Shown piece by piece: positions 9,406 to 17,370 of a stretch of DNA of 64,000 bases. The stretch covers positions 794,914-858,913 of the forward strand of contig NZ_DF968181.1 of the NCBI RefSeq assembly GCF_001192795.1. The letters run 5' to 3'. The position numbers were made by a program, and so were the translations under genes. Position 1 is the first letter of the stretch; each line of letters opens with the position of its first letter. The DNA comes from Flexilinea flocculi (lineage in GTDB: Bacteria > Chloroflexota > Anaerolineae > Anaerolineales > Anaerolineaceae). A model generated the notes under the pieces. That model did not search any database and was not told the DNA's origin. It was given only the letters and a program-made list of their open reading frames with translations.

Positions 9406-10104
9406 ATGATTTCAAAGAATAAAATCGCAAGAATTGCAGGGGCGTTGTACTTGATATACATGATTGTTTTCGCCCTCGCCGATGCTACACGCTCGAAGCT
9501 GATCCATATGGAGGATACATCAGCCACTTTCATCAACATCCAGACATCCGGTGGATATTTCAAGATCGGCTTTGTGAGTGATATTATCGCTGGTATTCTT
9601 TTTCTGCTGGCGGTGTGGACACTATACGTGTTATTACGTTCCGTAAATCAAAATGTCGCGTTGTTATTCCTTTTGCTCAATGCAGCCGGAGTTACCATTC
9701 AGTGCCTAAATACGCTGAATCTTTATGCAGCATTTTTGCTTACAAGTGGTTCAGAATATCTGAAAGCCTTTCAACCGGATCAACTGCAAGCTATGGCGAT
9801 GTACTTCATTCACTTACACGAAAGTGGATTTATGATCTCCCAGTTTTTCTTCAGTGCCTGGCTGTTCCCACTGGGTTATGTCGTGTACAAGTCCGGTTTC
9901 CTCCCGCGCATTTTAGGAATCGTGCTGATGGCTGAGTGCTTTGGTTGGTTACTTTACCCGCTGCAGTATTTCCTATTCCCGAGCACTATGATTGTTACTA
10001 TCAGCTCCACGATCGGCTTCATCGGTGAATTTTCGTTGACGCTATGGCTGCTGATCAAAGGTGTGAAACAATCAAAACCAGCCTTGGCTGAGGTTGATCA
10101 GTGA
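9406..10104 (+). CDS. DUF4386 family membrane protein
   Basis: A 232-residue integral membrane protein with six or seven helices. It shows the family's features: an opening of the type KIARIAGALYLIYMI, a segment ending in FKIGFVSDIIAG, and the C-terminal SGFLPRILGIVLMAECFGWL pattern. The function of DUF4386 proteins is not established. The start is fixed by AAAGGA 6 nt upstream; the open frame extends 10 codons further into the previous gene's end. It forms a pair with the upstream membrane protein gene. Confidence 0.88.
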   Translation: MISKNKIARIAGALYLIYMIVFALADATRSKLIHMEDTSATFINIQTSGGYFKIGFVSDIIAGILFLLAVWTLYVLLRSVNQNVALLFLLLNAAGVTIQCLNTLNLYAAFLLTSGSEYLKAFQPDQLQAMAMYFIHLHESGFMISQFFFSAWLFPLGYVVYKSGFLPRILGIVLMAECFGWLLYPLQYFLFPSTMIVTISSTIGFIGEFSLTLWLLIKGVKQSKPALAEVDQ

Positions 10105-10209
10105 TTTGTAATTGTGATTGGTGACTCAGATAAAAAGAAAAAGATGTAGATTTTTTATTGATTCATATCTTGTAAACAAAAGATCTACATCTAATCCACT
10201 CCATATTTC

Positions 10210-10325
10210 CAGTAATTCGAAATATGAAAAGAATTCAATGTTGTTCTAATGGTTTTACGCTTCGTGCAAAGCCATTAGAACAACAGTATTTTTATTTGAA
10301 AATTTAATCCAAATTTCGAATTGTT
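10210..10325. repeat. ERIC-like repeat, full length
   Basis: Left end CAGTAATTCGAAATATG, right end AAATTTCGAATTGTT, with a central hairpin whose outer arms TTGTTCTAATGG (10241-10252) and CCATTAGAACAA (10272-10283) pair perfectly. The inner arms are GTTTTACGC and TGCAAAG, less regular. It occupies most of the 398-base gap before the LRR gene; the remaining bases show no other feature. Confidence 0.85.
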
Positions 10326-10502
10326 AAACGTGATCCGATGAATCGATTAAAATATAAATCAATACAAAAATTGATTTTCCATCTCACAGATCACCACTAC
10401 AGCATATTTCCTTTCTCAATCTAAAATCTCTGATTGCAGATAGATCAAAAAAGTATGGCTGATTATCTAAAACAAGGTTCATGGAACCAAGGAGTTTTTT
10501 CT

Positions 10503-12047
10503 ATGAAAAAGATGCAAATCATACTGCTGACTGTTTTGTTGACCATCAGGTTTGTGTTCACTGATGCATCTGCCGCAAAAATTGCACAATCATTCGAGGT
10601 TTCTTCGGATTCTAAATTTGTCAAGTTTGTTGATCCGGTATTGGAGGCGATGGTTCGCGGATCGATGGGCAAATTGGAGGGCGATATCACAATGGCGGAG
10701 GCTGAAGCGTTGACGCGATTGAACCTCAGTAATTCATGGCAGCAGTATATCTCCAGTGGGCATGTGATTCGGGATATCAGCGGGTTAGAATACTTTACTA
10801 ACCTTGAATCTCTCGACTTGTCCGATCATGCCATCACCGATATTTCACCATTGAAAGAGCTTCCAAAACTCACATTGTTGTCACTGGGTGGAAATCCGGT
10901 TGATGATTTGACACCTCTCACCGGGCTGACAAGCTTAAAAGTGTTAATCCTTTCCAACTGTGCGGCACAAGACTACAGTCCACTTGTAAAACTGATCCAT
11001 TTGGAAATTCTCAAGCTTGATAATTCAACGATCACTGATGTATCTCTACTGACTTCGCTGAAGAATTTGAAGCAGCTTTATCTGGCTAACAGCCCGGTTA
11101 ACGACTATTCATTGCTGGAAAATATATACCCGAATCTGGAGAAGAAAGATTTCACTCTGGCGTTCACGCTTAAAGAATTGGGTTTTACAATGGATAATGA
11201 AAACCATCAGGCGTTCTATGATGGCGAGCATGCATCGATAACAATCAACCATTCCAAATGGGGCGCTCCGCCAGCGGAATGGGATGCGAATATCATCCGG
11301 ATCTCAACGTATCTGACGGATGATTATAAGTTGTTTGCGGGTTTCTATGGCGATCTTGATGCCTACGTTTTCCAAATTGTAAAAAACGACGAGATGCTCG
11401 TAAACTACGTTTATGACATGGCACATGACAGCTTTACCATCGGGACGGGAGAACGGGAGAATTCGGAGAAAGTATTGCTCGCAGCAATGGACGTTCTGGA
11501 GGGCGAAGATGTTCTGCTTGCACCGATGCGTATTTTTAACGAGGCTATCCAAAAAACATTTAATCGGACCGCCAAGTCGCTGTATGCGATGCCATTTGAG
11601 TCGCCAACGCTCAAAAACCTGGGCTTTTTCCCGGACTTGGCGAATGCGGTGTACTTATATGAGCAGCGGGAGGGGAAGGATGTCAATATCGAAATCCATC
11701 ATCCGGAATGGGGAGAGAAAGCTTATGATTTTCGTTTCTTTACGCAGCTGAGTGACGAATATCGGATTGTTATGATGTATTACGATAACGAAAAAAAGAT
11801 TGTGGTGGGAGCAGACGATAACAATCAGGGCGGTGCTGATTTTACGTATTTTATCGAAACGCAGGAACACATAGACGGCTGGTGCAGCAACAAAGACATG
11901 ACTGTGGAAGAATACTTTATCAAAGCTTACAATGACCCCGGGATTGAGGATATATATCAACATTCTGTGGCTCTGATGCTGCAATATGTTGAGAATACCT
12001 TTGGTATGACTCTCGAAGCGTTATTCACGCTGCCGGCAGGTGATTGA
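10503..12047 (+). CDS. Secreted leucine-rich-repeat protein with duplicated C-terminal module
   Basis: Predicted exported protein (514 aa). The N-terminus is a signal peptide (MKKMQIILLTVLLTI, cleavage probably after DASA). Residues about 95-225 hold five or six internalin-type LRRs of ~22 residues (LESLDLSDHAITDISPLKEL, LTLLSLGGNPVDDLTPLTGL). The rest is two tandem copies of a ~150-180-residue module. Each starts LK[EN]LGF, contains I.I.H..WG and a Y-rich strand region after T.L[ST]D[DE]Y, and ends with a TFN/TFG...LYAMP/LFTLP motif. The role is unknown; LRRs suggest protein binding outside the cell. The start is chosen because AAGGAG lies 8 nt upstream and the signal peptide follows directly. 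Confidence 0.85.
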   Translation: MKKMQIILLTVLLTIRFVFTDASAAKIAQSFEVSSDSKFVKFVDPVLEAMVRGSMGKLEGDITMAEAEALTRLNLSNSWQQYISSGHVIRDISGLEYFTNLESLDLSDHAITDISPLKELPKLTLLSLGGNPVDDLTPLTGLTSLKVLILSNCAAQDYSPLVKLIHLEILKLDNSTITDVSLLTSLKNLKQLYLANSPVNDYSLLENIYPNLEKKDFTLAFTLKELGFTMDNENHQAFYDGEHASITINHSKWGAPPAEWDANIIRISTYLTDDYKLFAGFYGDLDAYVFQIVKNDEMLVNYVYDMAHDSFTIGTGERENSEKVLLAAMDVLEGEDVLLAPMRIFNEAIQKTFNRTAKSLYAMPFESPTLKNLGFFPDLANAVYLYEQREGKDVNIEIHHPEWGEKAYDFRFFTQLSDEYRIVMMYYDNEKKIVVGADDNNQGGADFTYFIETQEHIDGWCSNKDMTVEEYFIKAYNDPGIEDIYQHSVALMLQYVENTFGMTLEALFTLPAGD

Positions 12048-12152
12048 AGGGGAAAGAATGCTGGCAATTGGCGGCCTGCCTGAAACCCGTGAAACATGTT
12101 CCGTTGGAAAATACATCTGTTTTCAGGCAAAAATTTCATCCAGTGCTTTCAT

Positions 12153-12276
12153 GCGGTAATTCAATACATGGAAAGGAATATATGTAGCAGTGATGTTTTT
12201 ACGCAAAGCGCAAAAACATCACTGCTACATATATTCCCGATTTATTCGAAAAGCATGTCCATATTTCGCCTTGTTA
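12153..12276. repeat. ERIC-like repeat with a 26-bp perfect hairpin stem
   Basis: The central inverted repeat (arms 12175-12200 and 12212-12237) begins GGAATATATGTAGCAG and ends CTGCTACATATATTCC. The apex is ACGCAAAGCGC-like. Outer ends are degenerate (GGTAATTCAATACATGG; CCATATTTCGCCTTGTTATG). The stem sequence differs from that of other copies while pairing stays perfect. Confidence 0.85.
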
Positions 12277-12285
12277 TGTGGTTTC

Positions 12286-12383
12286 TGTCATTGTTATTAC
12301 CCTGGAGGGGCGAGCCCCGTATGAGCGTGGCAATCTTTTGACACATACGAGAATAAATTGCTTCTCAATGATCGCAATGACAG
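12286..12383. repeat. REP-like palindromic repeat
   Basis: It begins TGTCATTGTTATTACCCTGG, contains GGGGCGAGCCCC and GTGGCAATC, and ends GATCGCAATGACAG. It is closely similar to the unit at 4.6 kb and directly follows an ERIC-like repeat. Confidence 0.85.
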
Positions 12384-12758
12384 ATCCATCCATATTTCGA
12401 ATTGCTGTGTTTCGAATTGTTAAAAATTGAAATGGTATAATCACAGAATCAATTCAAAATAAAAGATAACTGCTTGCAAAATGGAATAAATTCCGTAAAA
12501 AAGATGATGCGTTACGCAATCGGTATACATCATGGAAGATGGGAAGGCTGGCATATGCAAACGATTGTGAAAAACATGAATCGATCGCAGCAGGAGGAAA
12601 AGGATTGCCTGAAGGTAGCAAATCTTAACCCAAGATGAAGTGATGAGTAAATGGATCGTTTAAAAGCGAGAATCAGCCTGTCGAGCAAATGCCAGCTTTC
12701 GTAGGTGGTGAAACACAAATGCTTTTTTTGCGGGGATATCGTTAAGGAGAGGGAACCA
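12384..12758 (+). other. Gap upstream of the BREX-like island
   Basis: The first bases carry CCATATTTCGAATTGCTG, a lone ERIC-like end. A TATAAT at 12436-12441 has no good -35 partner. An ATG-initiated frame of 44 codons at 12504-12638 (opening MMRYAIGIHHGRWEGW, ending VANLNPR) has no convincing ribosome site and matches nothing I know. It could be a leader peptide, a gene remnant or chance. The promoter of the island must lie in this stretch if the island is one transcript. Confidence 0.3.
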
Positions 12759-13226
12759 GTGAACTGTACAATAGAATCATTGCTTGCACGAAATTATGAT
12801 GGTTTAATCCTGACAAATCCACAAATCCAAATTTTAGATGAAATTTCAGAAAAAATTCAATCCTTCGGTATTCGGAATTTCAATGTCAGCAGGGAGTTGA
12901 GCAGCGCGCTTATGAAAATCTCAACTGACAAACGTGGTGAATTTGCTCAAGAATGGTTAAAGGATCTTATTTGCGAGTTACAAAAAGAACCCGTACTATT
13001 TTCTCATCCTGACCTCTTATTTCATCCTTCCCTCAAAATTGATTATTTTGCATTGATACGCCAAATCGCTCATTCAAAACAGCTAATCGTTCTCTGGCCA
13101 GGAAAATATGCTTTAGATATACTTTCCTACGCAATTCCTGATCATCATCATTATCGAATCTGGAAAATTTCTGATTCTCTGTTGCAGCAGCCCAGAATCG
13201 TAATTTACCAAATCACAGACGCATAA
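12759..13226 (+). CDS. BrxF-like BREX protein lacking a Walker A motif
   Basis: First gene of the BREX-like island, 155 aa. The C-terminal half (DLLFHPSLKIDYFALIRQIA, then LIVLWPGKYALDILSYAIPD, then HHHYRIW) follows the pattern I remember for BrxF of BREX type 3: LF.PSL, a VVxWpG-like strand, LxYAxPxHxxYR. BrxF proteins normally carry an N-terminal P-loop; here the equivalent region (LARNYDGLILTNPQIQIL) has none, so ATP binding is unlikely or altered. I start at a GTG because AAGGAG is 8 nt upstream. The frame stays open 18 codons further, where a Cys-containing stretch (KHKCFFCGD) precedes it. It is 12 nt ahead of the ATPase gene. The family call is from memory and moderately sure. Confidence 0.55.
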   Translation: MNCTIESLLARNYDGLILTNPQIQILDEISEKIQSFGIRNFNVSRELSSALMKISTDKRGEFAQEWLKDLICELQKEPVLFSHPDLLFHPSLKIDYFALIRQIAHSKQLIVLWPGKYALDILSYAIPDHHHYRIWKISDSLLQQPRIVIYQITDA

Positions 13227-13238
13227 GGAGTAATCACT

Positions 13239-16200
13239 ATGTTGTATCGTGATCTCGTTCAATTTACACCGATTGAAACAATCATCCAATTACGTGATGC
13301 CGAAAAAGAATCTACTGCAAAAAGCCTTGTGCAATCCTATGTCATATCCGATGCCATGGCGAACAAACTGATCGATATGGTTTTTCCGCAATTGCAGTTT
13401 GAACGCCCGCAAGACAACAAAGGTGTCTTAATCGTCGGTAATTACGGTACTGGGAAAAGTCACTTAATGTCTGTGATTTCCTCAATAGCAGAGAGAGCAG
13501 AGTTAAAAGATTGCCTTACCAATGAAAAGGTCAAGAATGCTTGCGGAAGTTTTGCGGGCAAGTTTAAAGTTATCCGCGTGGAGATAGGTAGCGTAACCCG
13601 TGGATTACGGGAAATCTTGCTGGATGAGATCCAATCGGCACTCCATACCTGGGAGATTTCTTTTATATTTCCGTCAGCAGACCAGATTACCAATAATAAA
13701 ACGTCCATCATTCAAGCAATGGCAGTATTTCAAGAAAAATTTCCAGGGATGGGATTACTATTAGCAGTGGATGAACTGCTGGATTATTTGCGTACTCGTG
13801 AACAACATGCCTTGATACTCGACCTGGGATTCTTACGGGAATTGGGTGAAGTAGCTGCATCCTGTCCCTTCCGGTTTATAGGCGGTTTACAGGAGACTTT
13901 GTTTGAAAACCCACGATTCAGTTTTGTGGCAGAACAGCTTCGCCGCGTCAAACACCGTTTTGAACCAATTGATATTGCCCGCGAAGATATTACCTATGTT
14001 GTTTCCCAACGTCTGCTCAAAAAGACCGATGCGCAAAAAGCACGGATTACTGACCATTTGAGGACATTTGCCCCTTTATATAAAGCGATAGCTGATCGTT
14101 TGGATGAATTTGTGGACCTCTTCCCGATTCATCCAGTATATGTGGAAACGTTTGAGAACCTGGCGATTGCAGAAAAACGTCAGGTTTTAAAAACATTCAG
14201 TACTGCGATTCGATCTGTATTGGATCAGGAAGTCCCCGCAGACCAGCCTGGATTAATTTCCTATGATCAGTATTGGAAGTTAATTCAAGACGATCCCAGT
14301 TTACGTAGTATTGATGATATCGCCCGCGTGATCCAGAAAAGCAATATCCTGGAGGGATTAATCCAAAATGCATACACTCGGCCTAACCTGAAGGATATGG
14401 CGATCCGCATTATCCGAGCATTGAGTGTGCAGCGGTTAACCACGAGCGATATTTTCGTTTCGTTTGGTGTGACAGCAGAAGGTTTACGCGATGGTTTGTG
14501 CCTTTTCCAACGTTTACCAGCTGAGATGAATAATGCGGACTTTTTGTTGGATCAGGTTCAGGTTGCTCTGAGAGAAATAATGAAGACTGTCCAGGGTCAA
14601 TTCCTGTCTTATAATTCCGAAAACGGCCAATATTACCTGGATTTGAAAAAAGCGGTAGATTTTGATCAAAAAATCCATGAACGCGGTGATTTCATGGATA
14701 AGTCAGATATTAACATCTATTTTTATAATGCCTTGCGCCAGGCTCTCAACCTGAGTGATACCACCTATCTGACCGGATATAGCATATGGTTTTATGAACT
14801 GCCCTGGTCAGATCATAAAGTGACCCGACCAGGATATCTGTTCTTTGGACCTCCGGATGAGCGTACAACTGCCCAACCGCCCCGCGATTTTTATATTTAC
14901 TTCCTTCCGCCATTTCAGAGCCGTACCTGTAATGATCAGAAGCTGCCCGATGAAGCGCTATTCTACCTTGCCGGATTGGATCATGAGTTTGAAGAAAAAA
15001 TCCGACTTTATGCCGGCGCGCGGGCTATGGCCAATGAATCCACAGAATATCGGACAGAATATGCCAACAAAGCTGATACCAATTTCCGCAGCCTGATGCA
15101 TTGGTTGCAAACGCATTTGGTCGAAAAACTGCATGTTATTTATCAGGGCGTTGACGAGCCCATTTACTCCGTCCTCACGCGCATGCGTGGCACAGCCAGC
15201 ACAAATATTGAGGAGTTAATCCGCCTGATTTCTTCTCACTTATTCTCCTCAGAATTTGAAGATCGCTACCCGGACTATCCCAGATTTAATCGATTGAGCC
15301 AACCGGTGACCGAAACTGCACGCGCCAACAGCGCCATGGAAGCCATTCGCTGCCTGTGCGGACGTACTTCAAATTTAGGCTCCGGTGTTTTGGAAGGCTT
15401 GGGCATTCTGGATGGGCAAGGCAGTATTCATCCGTATGATTCCCCCTATAGTGAGTATTTTCTAAAGCTGCTCAATGATAAACCCGATGGTCAGGTGATC
15501 AACCGCGGTGAAGTGATTGACCTGGTATCCGGCGGAATTCAACCGGTGGAAAAAGATTTGAAATTCAATCTGGAACCCGAATGGGTTTCTGTCATTTTGC
15601 TCTCTCTGGTCTATAATGGCGATATTGTGCTCAGTCTGGATGGTCGTGAAGAACTGGATGCCGGCTCGTTGGAACGTGCTATGACCCGCTCGATGATCGA
15701 TATCACCAACTTCCGTTTCTTCAAACGCCCTCGCACGTTACCCATTAACCTATGGATTCTGATTTTTGAGGGACTGGGTTTACAACCTGGTCTCATACGC
15801 GATGAAAACACGCGCGAAAACGCGGTGACCGAACTACAACGGTTGGTTCATGCAGAATTGGAGATGGTAGTAAAGCTGCAAAACCGGTTGGAACAGGGTA
15901 TACAGCTATGGAACACGCCGATTTTTACGGATCGGTTGACTTTTGTAGTCGAGCAAGGCACGGTGGTGGGTAGTGATGCTCCGGAATTCTCGCTATCCAC
16001 CTTGGACCTTTTACCCGGCTTGCGCGGATATAAACAATTTTTAGAAGAATTGAGCAAATACACGATTGTTGGAAAATTGCGGAATCTGCGTTATACCTCC
16101 GGGCAAATTCAGGAAAATTTGAATGATCGGCAAAGTATGCAGCGGGCGAGCCAGTTATTAGATGCGGTCATGCAAATCCAACCGTACACATCCTACCTGG

Positions 16201-17015
16201 CCGAAGCTCAGGCTAACCTGCCGGAAGACCATGAATGGTCCCATCACGCCCGCCAAGTTCAGAAGGATACGCTGGACTCAATCCGGCGGTTGGGAAAAGG
16301 CAGCGCGGCTTTTGATCAACAGGCTATTCTGCGGGACCTGGCTCAACTGAAGCAAGAATATATTGCGGTATATAGCGACCTGCACCGTAAATCAGTACTC
16401 ACAGCCAGCGGGGACGATTTACGCCAGCGTCTTTATCGGGATGCGCGTTTTGAATCCATGCGTGCACTATCCGCCATTGAGTTGCTGACGCGCAGCGGTG
16501 ATTTTGAATTCTGGAAGCAGCAGCTCACCGGGTTGGTTTCATGCCGCGAGTTTCACGAAGGTGTGTTGACTGATTCACCCACCTGTCCTTACTGTCATCT
16601 ACGACCGGCGCAGCAACGCACGGCAGCCAATTCAGATGCCCTGGTTCACCTGCTGGACGCCAAGTTGAGCGACCTGCTTAAAAATTGGCGCAAAGCGCTG
16701 TGCGACAACCTGAACAGCGATACCGCCCAGCACAGCCTGGAAGCTATGTCGTCAGCCGAGCGCAAACCAGTCGAAGCATTCTTGCAGCAAGGCGATGACG
16801 CAGAAGGTTTACCGTCCAAATTTATTCCGTCAGCAATCCAGGCTTTGCGGGGGATACAGACTGTGACTTTGGCAGTTGATTCTTTGCTGCAGGCATTAAA
16901 AAATGGCGGACTTCCCTGCACACGCGAAGAACTGCAAAATCGTTTCAAGCAGTATTTGGACCAGCAGATGCGCGGCCATGATGCCGGTAATACACGCCTG
17001 ACTCTGGACCAATAA
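13239..17015 (+). CDS. PglY/BrxC-like P-loop ATPase (DUF6079 type) of BREX-like system
   Basis: Very large ATPase, 1258 aa, typical of the PglY/BrxC proteins at the centre of BREX loci (about 1100-1300 aa). Walker A GNYGTGKSHL is at residues 67-76 and Walker B LLLAVDEL at about 173-180, followed by an ORC/AAA-like core (FRFIGGLQETLFENPRF, arginine-rich sensor region). A C-terminal cysteine cluster (C..FHEG......CPYC) around residues 1100-1130 may bind zinc. In BREX the ATPase is needed for both host methylation and phage exclusion and probably bridges MTase and PglZ; this is known from the family, not seen here. AAGGAG lies upstream of the ATG. It follows the BrxF-like gene by 12 nt; a 355-base gap with repeats separates it from the methyltransferase. 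Confidence 0.78.
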   Translation: MLYRDLVQFTPIETIIQLRDAEKESTAKSLVQSYVISDAMANKLIDMVFPQLQFERPQDNKGVLIVGNYGTGKSHLMSVISSIAERAELKDCLTNEKVKNACGSFAGKFKVIRVEIGSVTRGLREILLDEIQSALHTWEISFIFPSADQITNNKTSIIQAMAVFQEKFPGMGLLLAVDELLDYLRTREQHALILDLGFLRELGEVAASCPFRFIGGLQETLFENPRFSFVAEQLRRVKHRFEPIDIAREDITYVVSQRLLKKTDAQKARITDHLRTFAPLYKAIADRLDEFVDLFPIHPVYVETFENLAIAEKRQVLKTFSTAIRSVLDQEVPADQPGLISYDQYWKLIQDDPSLRSIDDIARVIQKSNILEGLIQNAYTRPNLKDMAIRIIRALSVQRLTTSDIFVSFGVTAEGLRDGLCLFQRLPAEMNNADFLLDQVQVALREIMKTVQGQFLSYNSENGQYYLDLKKAVDFDQKIHERGDFMDKSDINIYFYNALRQALNLSDTTYLTGYSIWFYELPWSDHKVTRPGYLFFGPPDERTTAQPPRDFYIYFLPPFQSRTCNDQKLPDEALFYLAGLDHEFEEKIRLYAGARAMANESTEYRTEYANKADTNFRSLMHWLQTHLVEKLHVIYQGVDEPIYSVLTRMRGTASTNIEELIRLISSHLFSSEFEDRYPDYPRFNRLSQPVTETARANSAMEAIRCLCGRTSNLGSGVLEGLGILDGQGSIHPYDSPYSEYFLKLLNDKPDGQVINRGEVIDLVSGGIQPVEKDLKFNLEPEWVSVILLSLVYNGDIVLSLDGREELDAGSLERAMTRSMIDITNFRFFKRPRTLPINLWILIFEGLGLQPGLIRDENTRENAVTELQRLVHAELEMVVKLQNRLEQGIQLWNTPIFTDRLTFVVEQGTVVGSDAPEFSLSTLDLLPGLRGYKQFLEELSKYTIVGKLRNLRYTSGQIQENLNDRQSMQRASQLLDAVMQIQPYTSYLAEAQANLPEDHEWSHHARQVQKDTLDSIRRLGKGSAAFDQQAILRDLAQLKQEYIAVYSDLHRKSVLTASGDDLRQRLYRDARFESMRALSAIELLTRSGDFEFWKQQLTGLVSCREFHEGVLTDSPTCPYCHLRPAQQRTAANSDALVHLLDAKLSDLLKNWRKALCDNLNSDTAQHSLEAMSSAERKPVEAFLQQGDDAEGLPSKFIPSAIQALRGIQTVTLAVDSLLQALKNGGLPCTREELQNRFKQYLDQQMRGHDAGNTRLTLDQ

Positions 17016-17044
17016 TTCCATAATGCCAGATGGGAGTAATTGGA

Positions 17045-17140
17045 AACGAACATCCTCGCAATGGGGGATCTCACGAGCGACTCATCCTGGACTTGGGTTT
17101 CATGATTCAGCGCCGTATCTCAGCGATGAATAGGACAAGC
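17045..17140 (+). other. Structured intergenic element, copy B (candidate RNA)
   Basis: About 80 bases homologous to 4920-5035. The first hairpin is kept (ATCCTC / GGGGGAT around GCAAT), where the C:A mismatch of copy A becomes a T:G pair. The second hairpin (CGC / GCG around CGTATCTCA) is also kept. It lies between the ATPase and the methyltransferase, just before an ERIC-like repeat. No known RNA family recognised. Confidence 0.45.
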
Positions 17141-17152
17141 TGCGAGTAATAG

Positions 17153-17275
17153 CAGTAATTCGAAATTTGGAAAAACTTTTTGAGTGAAGAGAGAAAATTT
17201 GTTGTTGTGTTGGTTTTGCGCGGAGCGCAAAACCAACACAACAACAATTAATCTTTCTCATAATTCGAATTGCTG
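17153..17275. repeat. ERIC-like repeat, full length, 23-bp perfect stem
   Basis: Outer ends CAGTAATTCGAAATTTGG and ATAATTCGAATTGCTGG. The central arms at 17199-17221 and 17225-17247 pair perfectly with a GGA loop; the apex is GCGC/GCGC. This is one of the best-preserved copies and sits inside the BREX-like island. Confidence 0.92.
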
Positions 17276-17370
17276 GAGTAATGAGGGATCATCTGAGTCA
17301 GCTCCCGTTTTGGGATTATCATTACTGTTCAACTGCATTGAGCTATCATGGACTTATCAGAGGAATTGTT

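Noticed and set aside
12504..12638. 44-codon ORF upstream of the BREX-like island
   Set aside because: No convincing ribosome site and no recognisable family; recorded only as part of the gap.
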